64,000 nucleotides of DNA. Source: Pedobacter sp. Bi126. Lineage in GTDB: Bacteria > Bacteroidota > Bacteroidia > Sphingobacteriales > Sphingobacteriaceae. The position numbers were made by a program, and so were the translations under genes. This document shows, in pieces, positions 9,701-19,900 of this stretch. The stretch is from assembly GCF_918698245.1 (NCBI RefSeq), contig NZ_CAKKMS010000005.1, positions 310,001 to 374,000 on the forward strand. The letters are read 5' to 3'. Each line of letters begins with the position of its first letter. The stretch's first letter is position 1. The notes below the pieces were generated by a model. That model did no database searches and was not told the DNA's origin. It saw nothing but the letters and a program-made list of their open reading frames with translations.

Positions 9701-11822
9701 GGAAAAGTATCTGCTCGAACTCTGCGCTGAAGGAAGCAAAAATCTTGATCAAGTTAATGAGCTGATAGATCACCTGATTAGGAACAGCAACTCGGTTGCA
9801 TTGACTGGTCTTATCGCGAGTATATTCCAAGCGTACCCAGAATTTGCTGATGTTCATATTGCATGCCTGTTCTCAAACAGAAAATTTTTAAGTTATGATA
9901 TTACACGCTTTGTTCATGACCAGAGGCATTTCAATCTGAACACTTTTCATGAGGACCATGACCAAGAACGACTGGGGTCAGACAAGCATCCGCACAGAAA
10001 AAAATATCAGGGCGGTCTGCAAAATTTCATTCAAGGCTACTGTTTCAACTATGGCACAGCAAACGACGAGATTTTTAAGATATTGGATTACCATAGAAAA
10101 AATGCTGATGCTTCAGATGCTTCATGGCGAAAAAGAATTGATGAAATGGATATCCGAACATGGAGAGTGACCACCGAATATCATGATGGTGAAAAAAATG
10201 GATTTTTAATAGAGCCGTCTTACAGTGATGATATTAAAGAGTATGTAGATGACCTCAAAGCTTCTCTGCAAGAGTCTGAAATAGATTCGGGGCATGTAGT
10301 ATGGCTCCATAAAGTGGAAAAAGGTGAGATTCCGCCTACAACAGAAAAGTGGACAGAAATTTATCAAGGTTACATTAAATTGGATGAATTTGAGACATTT
10401 AACCATAGGCCAGGGTTATTGGCAGAAATTGGAATCACCATGCTTTGGAATGAATTGGGGCAAGAAGAAAAAAACTGGTGCGAGCAACTTATCGTTGAGC
10501 TGACCAGTTCAAGAATTGACCGTAGTTACAATTATATGGATAGAGAAGCATTCGCGTCTCCGTTAGATCTCCAGTCTGCAGTCAAAGCATTCCCTATTTT
10601 GTTATGCCAAAATGGGAATGAGAAGCAAAAGGAGCTGGAAAAATTGGCACTTTGTTTTCTGACTTCCCCATTTCAGCAGAATGATCCCCATGCGGGTGAT
10701 TTTTATAAGTCATTTAGTAAGAATGTTTGGCAGAAAGATGGAGAGCTTGGCACTAGGATATTATGCGGGCTGTTACATTTTTCGGCTTTTTTTAAGGCCA
10801 ATGCAAATTTATTCTTCAGGCAAAGGTCTGAAGCGGAGGCGATTGAATACCATCAGAAATATGTTAAATTCATTGATAATGCAATTGATCATGGCAGCCC
10901 AATAGCCCTATCTGGGATAGATTTCAGCATGTATTCCGTGAATTATCTGAATAGGGCGGTCAATATTTTGCCCTCTGTGACCGAGAATCCGATTGTTTTT
11001 GATTTTGTGAAAGTGCTCACAAATCTTGCAATGACATATAGAGTTCCAAAGAGAAACTTTGAAAAGGAGGAAAAAGTTGCCTATCTGAAACTCTCACTAC
11101 AGCAGAAGTTAAGCGAGCTTCTCCTGTGGAATTCCCACCAACTTGGTTCAGCTCTTTTTGAATTTGTATTGGGACAGGCCTGGATCAATCTAAAAAATGC
11201 GAAGGAAGATGACTATGATGCGATTATCGAGATTTTTAAATTTTCGAAAGGAGTGATTGAGTACATTATCATCTATGCTGATAACAGTTTTCAAGATGAA
11301 AATGCTGATAAAGTTAATCATGCGGTAGATAAATTCATGTCTGCATGGACGGTTTTTCGGGACTACTTGGTTATGAACAATATTACAATGTTCAGTCACT
11401 TGCTGCTGTTGGATATCGAAGTGACATGGAAGAAAACAGCAGTTAACTGGAAGCCAATTGAGCTTAACCCTCTGTTTTTCCTTGGTTGCATCAGAATGTT
11501 TGGGCCTGCGCAGGTTCAATCTGTGATTACTTTGCTTTCGCACATTGGTGATGAAAAACTTTTTCAGGATGGATTTAAGTGGTTGATCTCACATTTGAAA
11601 AAAACTGCCAACTTTGAGAATCTGATCCAATACCAGCATATAGATCAGTTGATGTCGAGAGGTTACTACAACCACCTTGATGAAATTATGGAGGACGCAT
11701 CTTTTCTTTCGGATTACCTCGATATGCTTGATGTTTTGATAAAGCAGGGATCTTCCGATGCCTATTGGGTCAGGGAATTTATGATATCATTCTCTGCAAA
11801 AGAACGCACAGGATCTAATTAA
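6762..11822 (+). CDS. STAND-type NTPase with N-terminal Cap4/DUF4297-like nuclease domain
   Basis: A 1686-aa protein. Residues 9-80 carry SQGGGGGAYEIEVQ, TDDLLL (57-62) and FQIKHN (74-79), the E...D...QxK arrangement of the dsDNA-nuclease domains at the N-termini of many defence ATPases. The NTPase follows: Walker A GNPGLGKSA near residue 310, Walker B VVYVDALE near 373 and an arginine-containing sensor strand LIISCRQS near 406. The remaining 1100 residues look like helical repeats, as expected for the ligand sensor of STAND proteins. The layout effector-NTPase-repeat sensor matches Avs-type anti-phage proteins, which recognise phage proteins and then degrade DNA. It is apparently a single-gene unit with its own downstream hairpin at 11975. 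Assignment to a named Avs type is not possible by eye. Confidence 0.75.
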   Translation: MAIDSNVFSQGGGGGAYEIEVQTSFFINFLLGLNIPSVSGKILAFRQQSGSLGYRTDDLLLKCLHHNQQINILFQIKHNLVISAKGDTFKQVVIDAWADFMNAELFNPSNDKIFIVKSDLTKDEKNHLNVVLDWSRAKSDASDFINEVNRIKAKKGYLDILRSIINDNFSDTLTDELLHKFCRTLYFLERDFAQDNSSDKTNCLSLLEQFKNNREDSGGRLWNDLFAMIAKGNFKGAFYETTRLPEDLRAMLSNTSSSKILDTLNGWSDQNYEVVEMIEDRIDGYTLPRGEIVNRIAESANSSEAVVIAGNPGLGKSALAKAYIKAIREKYSGLVLCFKADELADGNLRDYFAKHSINNTLKELFSLFGSFKNNVVYVDALEKLLESTGTAFYQLLLAVKGLSNVKLIISCRQSSLPLLDLKFLSQFEYSRVDITELSDNELDLVVEHVPMIKPLVENQRLKSLLRIPKYLDFASRAIKINGKVEDDFDEDAFKGYLWQTIIENKINEFHDGLPGRRSKVFVEISVKRSKKMQPFVSIEQPDAVVLEKLLKENVIVQSKKEGFYAPAHDVLEDWALINHVDFLFNENTSSDLFFAALGNEPAMRRAYRLWVNAVLKSGEKRAVRFVTQQALSVSSENYRADECLIAIMHSEFCNSFFVASKSQLIKNDFELLLQIVKIMRTACRKNIGDQYSKYYIPVGYGWSCVISMIFEQLKEISVGHWETVYDLLKEWSNILDYQSGLDSTTKDAGLIMLYLLKHHIKLGYSRNKGGDEEVKLLARFSGGIQQEIKSILEENDQDEDFDDDGFDNEDRLKVKLTKVALSGYPSKQMARYMPQVVIDLAKEQWMKTTCKVFYPKNDHDRMMMRITSSSSSMDINGHFGLRDEGSRLDYFPASGIQTPIYWLLKFHPVRAVTFITEFSNWCADNYALSEFAERDDLRHLDLILNDGTKVRQFGSDLLWSVYRGTVKVSPYEWQSVLMALEKYLLELCAEGSKNLDQVNELIDHLIRNSNSVALTGLIASIFQAYPEFADVHIACLFSNRKFLSYDITRFVHDQRHFNLNTFHEDHDQERLGSDKHPHRKKYQGGLQNFIQGYCFNYGTANDEIFKILDYHRKNADASDASWRKRIDEMDIRTWRVTTEYHDGEKNGFLIEPSYSDDIKEYVDDLKASLQESEIDSGHVVWLHKVEKGEIPPTTEKWTEIYQGYIKLDEFETFNHRPGLLAEIGITMLWNELGQEEKNWCEQLIVELTSSRIDRSYNYMDREAFASPLDLQSAVKAFPILLCQNGNEKQKELEKLALCFLTSPFQQNDPHAGDFYKSFSKNVWQKDGELGTRILCGLLHFSAFFKANANLFFRQRSEAEAIEYHQKYVKFIDNAIDHGSPIALSGIDFSMYSVNYLNRAVNILPSVTENPIVFDFVKVLTNLAMTYRVPKRNFEKEEKVAYLKLSLQQKLSELLLWNSHQLGSALFEFVLGQAWINLKNAKEDDYDAIIEIFKFSKGVIEYIIIYADNSFQDENADKVNHAVDKFMSAWTVFRDYLVMNNITMFSHLLLLDIEVTWKKTAVNWKPIELNPLFFLGCIRMFGPAQVQSVITLLSHIGDEKLFQDGFKWLISHLKKTANFENLIQYQHIDQLMSRGYYNHLDEIMEDASFLSDYLDMLDVLIKQGSSDAYWVREFMISFSAKERTGSN

Positions 11823-11974
11823 GATTGATGGGTGGTTATATTTTCATGGAAATCAGGCTGCAATTTTGAAATGTTAGTCGTTAAAAACTGATATTGTCTG
11901 GGCACTTAAACATAGGTAATTCTTTTAGCAACAGAAGTGAACAGGTAAAGGCGCAAGGTATCTTTGATTTGTAG

Positions 11975-11991
11975 CCAGTTTCGCAAACTGG
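11975..11991 (+). terminator. Hairpin downstream of the STAND gene
   Basis: CCAGTTT (11975-11981) and AAACTGG (11985-11991) form a perfect 7-bp stem with loop CGC, followed by TTTGTGTTC. It lies 150 bp after the STAND stop codon and before the convergent gene at 12074. The T-tract is imperfect. Confidence 0.5.
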
Positions 11992-12073
11992 TTTGTGTTC
12001 ATTAAAATTAGCATTAATTTGAATGTAGCATAGGGAATTACTGACACCTCTCTCTTTTTGGGCAATAAGTCTG

Positions 12074-12637
12074 TTAACCTAATAATAAGCCAGTAATAAT
12101 CCCGTCAATTTGCATTTTGCCTAGGGTATACCGTGGGACATAGGTGAAATGATTGGCTGTCATTTGATCAGGTGTGCCAATAATTGCGCCACTACCTTCT
12201 CCGAACTGCGCTTTGATTTGATTTTTAAGCCTGTCTGGTACCTCTCCATGATAAATAGTCCTGAAGATTGATGCATCTGCGATTACCCCTCCGAACTCCA
12301 GCCAGCAATGACCGTCCCAATGCCCTGTGATTGTGGTTCCAGGAGCTGAAGTAGGGATGGCTGAATGACAGACAAATAGCTGTGTACCGAAGTATGATAG
12401 ATCGCCGCAGACTACGGAAACGGGTATTTGAGAATGGTCCTGTATCATTGCAGCCCACGCTGCTGAAATTTGGGTGCAGGCCATTGCTTTACTTGGTATA
12501 TGGTGCAACACTGCTTGAAGGGTTTCCCGAATTAATGTGTCATCATCTTGGGATAGGGTATAAGCAAAAAAGTTCTCGATTTGAGCAGGGGAATAATTTT
12601 GGGCAAGTGCTTCTTTTAGCGCTTTTGTTCTTTCCAT
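12074..12637 (-). CDS. Transglutaminase-like / cysteine-protease-fold protein
   Basis: A 187-aa protein. C54 in an MACTQISAAW helix, H110 in GHCWLEFGG and D121 in VIADASIF give the Cys-His-Asp order of transglutaminase-like and papain-fold enzymes; HxWLEF followed by a short hairpin and D is the typical signature of that superfamily. Membership and catalysis are inferred. It is the last gene of a tight minus-strand operon, 13 bp after the NACHT gene, so it is likely part of the same system, perhaps as a protease that processes a partner. No family name recognised. Confidence 0.6.
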   Translation of the reverse strand: MERTKALKEALAQNYSPAQIENFFAYTLSQDDDTLIRETLQAVLHHIPSKAMACTQISAAWAAMIQDHSQIPVSVVCGDLSYFGTQLFVCHSAIPTSAPGTTITGHWDGHCWLEFGGVIADASIFRTIYHGEVPDRLKNQIKAQFGEGSGAIIGTPDQMTANHFTYVPRYTLGKMQIDGIITGLLLG

Positions 12638-12650
12638 AGTTTCAGGTTTT

Positions 12651-15600
12651 TTATTTTGTTGATGAGGAATATTCTATAATTTTTTGGAATACAAAGTAGT
12701 CCTGTATTTTATCCTCATCATCGCTGATTCTCATAGCGCTTCGGTAAGCTATAGATGGTTCCCGTTCTCCCCAAACTGCCCAGAAAAATTTTAGCTTGTT
12801 TTTTTTAAGGAAGTTGTTCAATAGGTCTTTGCGCAGATAGACCATGTTGTGCATATTGTTGCTGTTTTCATAATACGCAATGTTCCTACAGGCTAAGCCT
12901 CCGTTTGCATCAGATAGGTCAAAACTCTGAGCCATTTCTCTAAGTCCCAGGTCAATCGCAATTTCTTTGGCCAAAATCGTTGTTGAGTTGGCTTTGTTTA
13001 TCTCTTTATTGTCCGAAGGTCCGTGGTAGGTCATCACAGGCATGAGTACCTCGAATTCCTTTTTATCTTCTACGGTAATCGTTTTATATTTGGGATAACT
13101 ATTGCCAAATGAAAAAGACCCACTTTTTGACTTTCTCATTTTAAAATCTGGATAGTAACCTTCTTCCCCACGTTTTACCGTTTTTTTAGTACTGGAGAGT
13201 ATGAACTCCAGTGTAGTTTTGTTGCTATAGGTTGCCTCATCAAACAAGTAGTATTCTCCCGCAAATGCATCGGTATTTTCATGTTTTTCTGGCAGCCAAC
13301 GCCCACCTAAACGCTGGTTCTGGATGAGTGGCAAAAGAGCAGGATACTGTTCTTCGCTTACAAAAAAGCTCCTGATAAAACTAAAGCGTTCCCGGTGCAC
13401 CTGTTCATCGTTCTGCATGATATATCCGTCCACGCATATAAAATGGTTATTATCCTCTAGTATTGGTTGAAGATACTGTTCGATATCTGGAAATTCATCG
13501 GTTTTTAACCAATCGATAAGGGACAGGCTACGGTCACCCAATAGATCTTTTTCCACTAGTTTTTCGGTCTTGATATCATCGGGAAAACTTGGGTCTAAAT
13601 CAGTGTTAGATATTCTAAAGTGTTGGACATCTTTTGAGAGTAGCCCTAGATCGTCACGGTATCCAGCAATTTCATAAAATGCGATCCTGGAATATTTTTT
13701 TCCGTAACGTTCAATCGGTGGCCGTTCGTGCCTACTTAGGTGATTCCTGCTAAATTGGACATCTATCAATTTAAAGCGATCTTCACTCCATCCTAGCTCC
13801 TCTATCCTGAACAGGATCTGCCTTCTTACTTTTTGTTTCTCTGGAGGGTTATCATAAGAATGCCCACCGTCTACGATATAGCCAATAGTATAGTTGCTGA
13901 AATCCATATCCAAGGGCTCCCTATAGGTTAATTTTTCATCATCATCAACCATAGATGGTTCGTTTTTAGGCAATGGATAAGGTGGCGTAATCTTTTCAAT
14001 CTGAGATGAATTTAAAAGATCGGGATGATGAATTAATGCTATCCTAATACACCCCCTTGCATAGTCTCTTGCGAGTATATGGGTAGTATAGTGGGGAGCA
14101 TCTTCACTGAATATTTCGTTATATAATCCTTTTGCGATACCGGGCAGACAGTTTTTCTGAAAATTAATTTCGTGGTGCTCGGCCATGCACACGCCATATA
14201 AGGAAGCCAGGGTTCTCTCCCAAAGATAGGGATCATTGCAGTTAAGTGAATGGATCACGATTTTCGTAAACTCTTTAGAAAATCTGCGTCCGTAATAATA
14301 AAGTGCCCGCGTTGTGTAGTCTCGTAAACGCCGGTGGGAAGTGGTCAAAAACAATTGGATATATTCAGCGGCCAGATGTATTTTGGCAAGACTAATTTCT
14401 GAATCCAAGCTGCCAGTTTTACACTGTTTTTCAAATTCTTCGATATAGGGCATCAGGCTGTGGGCAGATTTGCGCAGATATTCTGTCCAGGAAAGATCAC
14501 GTTCCCATACTTGCAGTTTTAATAGTTCCGCAGAAAGAAAATGTACGTTAAGTGGGTGGCTGGTGCTTGTAATGGTATCCAGGCATAAATCGATGATGTG
14601 CTTTCTGTTTTCTGGTGAAACGCTGAAGTATCCGCGGACAAGCTTAATATCTTTTTCTGTTATGTATTTCGCCTGAAGTTTCCACAGGGCTTGTACAGAA
14701 ACCGAATGGATATGGTTGTCATCTGTTGAGCTATAAAGGTCATGCAACATCTTTGCCTTCTGCTTTGGAAATAACAGGGCCAGCTCTTCTATGATGTTTT
14801 CATATAATGGGTGCCGGTCAGTTTCTATACCTGCTTTTTGATGGAATGTTTGTCCAGGCATGAAATCCTGTTCAGTCAAATTCTCGATCAGGTATTTGGC
14901 GATCAGATAACCCGCCATAAGCTCATAGGTAATGCTGATAAATTCCTGTTCAGTCCGGTAATCACGGGTAATGATCAAGCCTTCGTTGATCAATATATCT
15001 GCCCTAGAAGTTTCAGCATTGTATGGTCCAGTCCCATCTATTAGTTCATAATAGGTATCGATAGCAATTTCCCTCGCATTGTTTTCCCAAAGGTATTTGG
15101 CGATTTTGGAAAGGCTGGCTTGGATAAACATTTCGTTTCTGCGGATCAGGTGCGATTTTAAAGAAACTGATGCGTTGATCTGTTGGAAATAGGTGTCAAA
15201 TAGTGCATTCGAGGAATCATCATCTACAATAACCTCTATTTCAACGCCTTGTTGCCAATGTGGATTTCTGATTTCGCAGTATAACCTTAGAAAGATTGGC
15301 TTTTCAAAACTATCAAGGTTTGAAAAGTTCAGGTCTGCTGTGATGTGATAGCGTTTAAAATATTTTTCAATTGCTTCCCTAGTCACCTGGTAGCCGTCAA
15401 AACCTGTTAAATATTCAAATGATTTCGTTTTATAATCTCCCCATACTTCGGTCTGATAAGACTTCCGGCAAGTGGTAATCAGAACCAGGTTCTGATGCCG
15501 TTTAATTTTAGTAGTCAGCGAAGGCAAGTGGTTTCTCCAGATGTCTGAAAACAGTTTATTATTTACAGTTTCATTCAGTCCGTCAATAATAATGGGTATC

Positions 15601-16898
15601 CGGACTTTGGCTAATGCGCCATAAATGTCCAATGCGGTCAGTAGATCCTCGAAGGAATAGGTAGCAGGTATATCCAGTCGCTTTAAAATGGTTTGCTCCA
15701 GGTCGGTTTCATGGTTGAATTTGTTGCCTGTCAAAAAAATAGCTGGCAATTTTTGTTGAATACGCTTGTAGGCGATATCGCAACTGGTATGTGTCTTACC
15801 TTCAGCGGGTTTTGCGATGAAGTGGATCTCATTGTCAATAGCATGTGTATAATTTCTGGTGAATCTTTCCAGTTCCTCAAAGAAGTTCTTGATGCTATAA
15901 TAAGTCGTTTTGGCCGAGCGGTAGAATGATTCATTTTCAGCATAGGCAAATTGGCTCAATCTGTCTAGATATTCCCTGAAAATTTTGTAGGTATCTTCAA
16001 AGTTCAGGCCGGTAAGAGCGTTGATGTCATAATCTGCTATATATTGCCTGATATCGTTGAGCACTTGATTGGTGCTTAATTTATGCTGGTCGAATTCCAC
16101 AAATAGGAGCGAGCCTTCTGCTTTTGCCTCTCTGTCGCCTTGGTTATGGGTCGATACTTCATCATATCCCTTTAGCTCATCACGGATTTCTTTTTCAATG
16201 TCACCTAATTTTTGTATACAGTTATCCAAGATCAAAGTATACTCTGGATTTATAAGTTTGAAATCAATAATGGACTGAATATAGTCATCCATGGTATGGA
16301 GCTCCGGCTCGTATTTGTCTTTCACCTGTTCAAAGCTGTCATTGAACTTACTGGCGAACCATTCCTGGTTGAACTCCAATTCTCCAAAGAAGAAATTTCG
16401 TATTCCTATATTTTTAACCTCTCCGATCAGGCTCACTATTTGGCTTTCACCGATGAATTCGATAGCGACCGAATGGGTAGAGGGAATTTTTAAAGGTAAG
16501 TTTTGTTCAAACCACTCCCTTTCGCCTTTTTTCGCTATTCCCGTTTTTGTAATCATGCTTACAGTTAAATCTGTGCGAAGGCATAAAAACCACCTCGTCA
16601 GATTGGAATGGTTATTACAGGCAGTTGTTAAAGAGTTTTCGATCGATGCGGACCTGCTGCTTTGGCTCAATCGACCGTTGTCAGGATACCATTTACATTG
16701 CCAACCCCACCTTTCGCCATTGGGCAGGTCTAGGTAAAATTCCACTCCCGAATCTCCGCCAGCTCCTGCAATAGGGGTGAACTTTCCTAGATCTCCGTAT
16801 TCCTTTTTCATCAGGCTGTAAATGAGCTGTTCGAAGGAATGGGTTGTTTTTCCTGAATAGGGTTGTAGTTTATTTAAGTCGACCTTATTGATTGTCAT
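12651..16898 (-). CDS. NACHT/STAND NTPase with N-terminal PD-(D/E)XK domain
   Basis: About 1415 aa from the ATG at 16896-16898; a GTG at 16920-16922 would add 8 residues. The N-terminal domain has HSFEQLIYSL, GGDSGVEF and WGWQCKWY, matching the helix Glu, core Asp and QxK of Mrr-like nucleases. Around residue 360 comes Walker A AKPAEGKTH, then Walker B IPIIIDGLNE near 435 and sensor LVLITTCRKS near 470, typical of NACHT modules. The long C-terminus appears helical and probably senses the trigger. It sits between a DUF4297-like nuclease gene (44 bp upstream) and a transglutaminase-like gene (13 bp downstream) in one operon. Anti-phage function is inferred from this architecture. Confidence 0.75.
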   Translation of the reverse strand: MTINKVDLNKLQPYSGKTTHSFEQLIYSLMKKEYGDLGKFTPIAGAGGDSGVEFYLDLPNGERWGWQCKWYPDNGRLSQSSRSASIENSLTTACNNHSNLTRWFLCLRTDLTVSMITKTGIAKKGEREWFEQNLPLKIPSTHSVAIEFIGESQIVSLIGEVKNIGIRNFFFGELEFNQEWFASKFNDSFEQVKDKYEPELHTMDDYIQSIIDFKLINPEYTLILDNCIQKLGDIEKEIRDELKGYDEVSTHNQGDREAKAEGSLLFVEFDQHKLSTNQVLNDIRQYIADYDINALTGLNFEDTYKIFREYLDRLSQFAYAENESFYRSAKTTYYSIKNFFEELERFTRNYTHAIDNEIHFIAKPAEGKTHTSCDIAYKRIQQKLPAIFLTGNKFNHETDLEQTILKRLDIPATYSFEDLLTALDIYGALAKVRIPIIIDGLNETVNNKLFSDIWRNHLPSLTTKIKRHQNLVLITTCRKSYQTEVWGDYKTKSFEYLTGFDGYQVTREAIEKYFKRYHITADLNFSNLDSFEKPIFLRLYCEIRNPHWQQGVEIEVIVDDDSSNALFDTYFQQINASVSLKSHLIRRNEMFIQASLSKIAKYLWENNAREIAIDTYYELIDGTGPYNAETSRADILINEGLIITRDYRTEQEFISITYELMAGYLIAKYLIENLTEQDFMPGQTFHQKAGIETDRHPLYENIIEELALLFPKQKAKMLHDLYSSTDDNHIHSVSVQALWKLQAKYITEKDIKLVRGYFSVSPENRKHIIDLCLDTITSTSHPLNVHFLSAELLKLQVWERDLSWTEYLRKSAHSLMPYIEEFEKQCKTGSLDSEISLAKIHLAAEYIQLFLTTSHRRLRDYTTRALYYYGRRFSKEFTKIVIHSLNCNDPYLWERTLASLYGVCMAEHHEINFQKNCLPGIAKGLYNEIFSEDAPHYTTHILARDYARGCIRIALIHHPDLLNSSQIEKITPPYPLPKNEPSMVDDDEKLTYREPLDMDFSNYTIGYIVDGGHSYDNPPEKQKVRRQILFRIEELGWSEDRFKLIDVQFSRNHLSRHERPPIERYGKKYSRIAFYEIAGYRDDLGLLSKDVQHFRISNTDLDPSFPDDIKTEKLVEKDLLGDRSLSLIDWLKTDEFPDIEQYLQPILEDNNHFICVDGYIMQNDEQVHRERFSFIRSFFVSEEQYPALLPLIQNQRLGGRWLPEKHENTDAFAGEYYLFDEATYSNKTTLEFILSSTKKTVKRGEEGYYPDFKMRKSKSGSFSFGNSYPKYKTITVEDKKEFEVLMPVMTYHGPSDNKEINKANSTTILAKEIAIDLGLREMAQSFDLSDANGGLACRNIAYYENSNNMHNMVYLRKDLLNNFLKKNKLKFFWAVWGEREPSIAYRSAMRISDDEDKIQDYFVFQKIIEYSSSTK

Positions 16899-16942
16899 TT
16901 TGTTCTTATTTGTATTTATCACCTTTGTTAAATAGCCTTGGG

Positions 16943-19900
16943 CTAATTCAACGGGCTTGTTTCACCCAGATCAACGTCATTAAAGCTATATTTTTCAATC
17001 AGGAAATTTTTGATTGCATTAAAATTTGGGAAGTCCATTTGGCACGCTAAGTCGTATAATCCCAGGTTGTTTGTGGCAACTCTTGTTAAGGTCTCTTTAA
17101 ACTCTTGGGAATCAAGGACCGATAATGGCGTTTCCATATAGCAATCTGATTCGTCAAGTTCCCGAAGTTCGTTGTAATAGGCACTATGTGCATCTCTACG
17201 GTCATACAGAGAGGTGAAACTTTTTTCTGATATAAGCTGTTGCGCTTTTTCAGTAAGCAGAAAATCTGCCATCGCCGACATGATCTGCCAATCCGGCCAA
17301 CCATCAGTTCGCAGGCCATCAATGGTTCTTTTATAATTACTGGCGTTTTTCCAGTTTTGCAGACTCAGGTGGATATTTTTGAGCAAGGCTTTTTGTCGCT
17401 GTATTATTGCATTTGTTATAGTTTCCATGTTGTTAGACTGTCCCAACTGCTTTTTAATGGGTCTAACAAAATAGGGGGCATAAGAATCCTTGTCTGGAAG
17501 AGTATTAAACTCGCCTGGACGACTTTTTTCAAAAGCTTCTTTATAATGCACACCAAAATACACCTTTTCGTAGCTGTTAATCGAAAGAACCCTATTGCCC
17601 AGCCCATGTTTCATGAGCAGTTGGTCAAATATGTCCGGTAGTTTACCTGTTGGTAACAGGCTCAGGTCAATAAGTATTCGTTTGATCGTAACACCCAAAT
17701 ACGCGTAATGCATTTTAATAGTTAATTCAACCTGACTGGTCAATTTTGGGATGGAAATTTCATAAGCCGTGTTGATGTGATCATTCTTCTGCCTGATAAT
17801 AATGCGTTCTCCAGCGTTTCTGCTTATAAAGATCTTAACGGGTAGTTCTAAAAACTCACAATCAATACCAGAGAGTATAAACTCGCATAAAATAACCTGT
17901 AAGGCACTGGCAAACTGTTCTCCCGTTGCATTCATGTCAGGGGTGTTTTCAAAGTTAATTTCCCAGTCAATTTCATTTGCTGAAAATCTTATGGTACGAT
18001 CCTTTCCTACATCATTTAACGGAACATCCGAAACCTGCAATTTGAGGTAACTTTTTAAATTTTCGTCACTTTCAAGATGTCTCTGTAAGCCCTTACCTAC
18101 ATGTGATATATAATCAGTATAGAGCCATCCGAGCGTCTGTGCAAAATAATTTGCAAAATGCGTCATTTCTACGTGAATCCGGGGCATGATAGTTAATATC
18201 GACGCCAGATTATGAATGAAGTCCGCAAGAAACGAATCTTTGTCAACTTCCATTTCCATAGGATTAAATTCAATCCTGGAAATTATGTAGACATTGACAT
18301 CGTTCAATGCGCTCATCCAAGCACCTTGCCTATAATCTATACTTACCAACATTGCTGCCGCATCACTTATCCTTCTGTAGCTCTGGGCATCGCCAAAGTT
18401 TTTGGAGGCAAATACGGCGCACAGGGCATAATACTTGGCGGCAAAATTCATTTTCAAGCGAAGGTAAATGCTTGATATGGTAATCATTACGCTGATGTAA
18501 GCATCTTTGCTGTCCTGGGTATACCATAATTGGGATGATTTGTGCAGGTAGTTCAGTGCTTCAAGGTTGTCTCTTGGATCGCCGGTTGAAATGAAATCCT
18601 GTGCCCGTTCTACATAATTTTTTGCTGTTTTGTATTGATTCTCGACAGTGTTTGTAAAATTCAGAACCTCTTCCTGAAAGCTTTCGATCATTTTGATTGA
18701 CTCTCTATCACCCTTGTGTTTGATCATCATTCTGATCATTTGATTGAGCTGGTCGTTAAGGGATGAAATTGTATAGAGTGAGGCAGCATCTAAATTTGGT
18801 ATAATTTTCCGGTAGATATCGAGAGACTGAATTACCCTTTCATTAAGTGCGATCTTTGGATTTAGCTGATGAACAAGATGTCCTTTTAATTCGAGAAACC
18901 TACAAAGATCATCTTTGTCCCTACTTTCGGCAATCCCATTTTCGATATAATCGGATATTTGCTTAAGCCACCTGTCTGTAGTTTTGGTAGGAAGAAAATC
19001 CTTCTTTGAGAGTTCCGTAACCTGTACTAAATTTAATATGGTAATATCATCATTAATCTCCTCTATGGAATGGTTTTTATCGAATGATTCAAAATAAGTT
19101 TCTATGAGAGATGTTTCATGAATAAGATTACCTTTTGGTACGCCCGACTCCGGGTCTGGTAAAATCCGGAGCCACAGGAATTCATAGATAGCTTTCTTTT
19201 TACAGTGGGTAGGGATGTTTTCAAGTTCAATATATTTTGACAGGATATCTAACCACAGCCTCGAATGCTGGCTCTTGTCCAAATGCCAGCGGCAATGCCT
19301 GGCAGCACTTATCACTTCGTAGAACTGCCCCATGTTAAATGCAATTATAGAAGTTATAGCTTGCCATTTTTCAAACACTGAAGCATACCATCTGTTTTGC
19401 TCAGAACTACTGTTGAGCAACAAAAAATCCATTAAATCACCGTCCAGCTTTCTGTTTTCTGTTGACTGCTGGGCCGTCCGATGTGTGATTTCATACAACA
19501 GTATAGCAATATATGCTGATGTATATTCCCCTTTTAAAGGCAATGGCAACTCATTAACCAGTTTTTCGATCCGATTAATTATGTTGTCTATGGCCGTATC
19601 TTTTGCGATGGATTCAAAATCCCAAGAAATACTAAGTATAAACTGTTCCCAGATATCCTCAGAAAGACTATTGAAGCTTTCTTGTGCTTTTATAATGGCC
19701 TCTTGCCGTGAGTCACCGGGCTGATAAGTGTTTTTGCTTTGTTCGTTTATATGTAAGGTTAAGACCGATTTGATCTTCACTTTGAACCTATCGATCTGTT
19801 CCCGGCTTAAATTCCCCTGATCTTTGGCCCATTCCCTTAAAATATTTGCATCGTTACTTTTCACTTCCCTGGCAACGGACGCATTGGTCTCGAAAACAAA

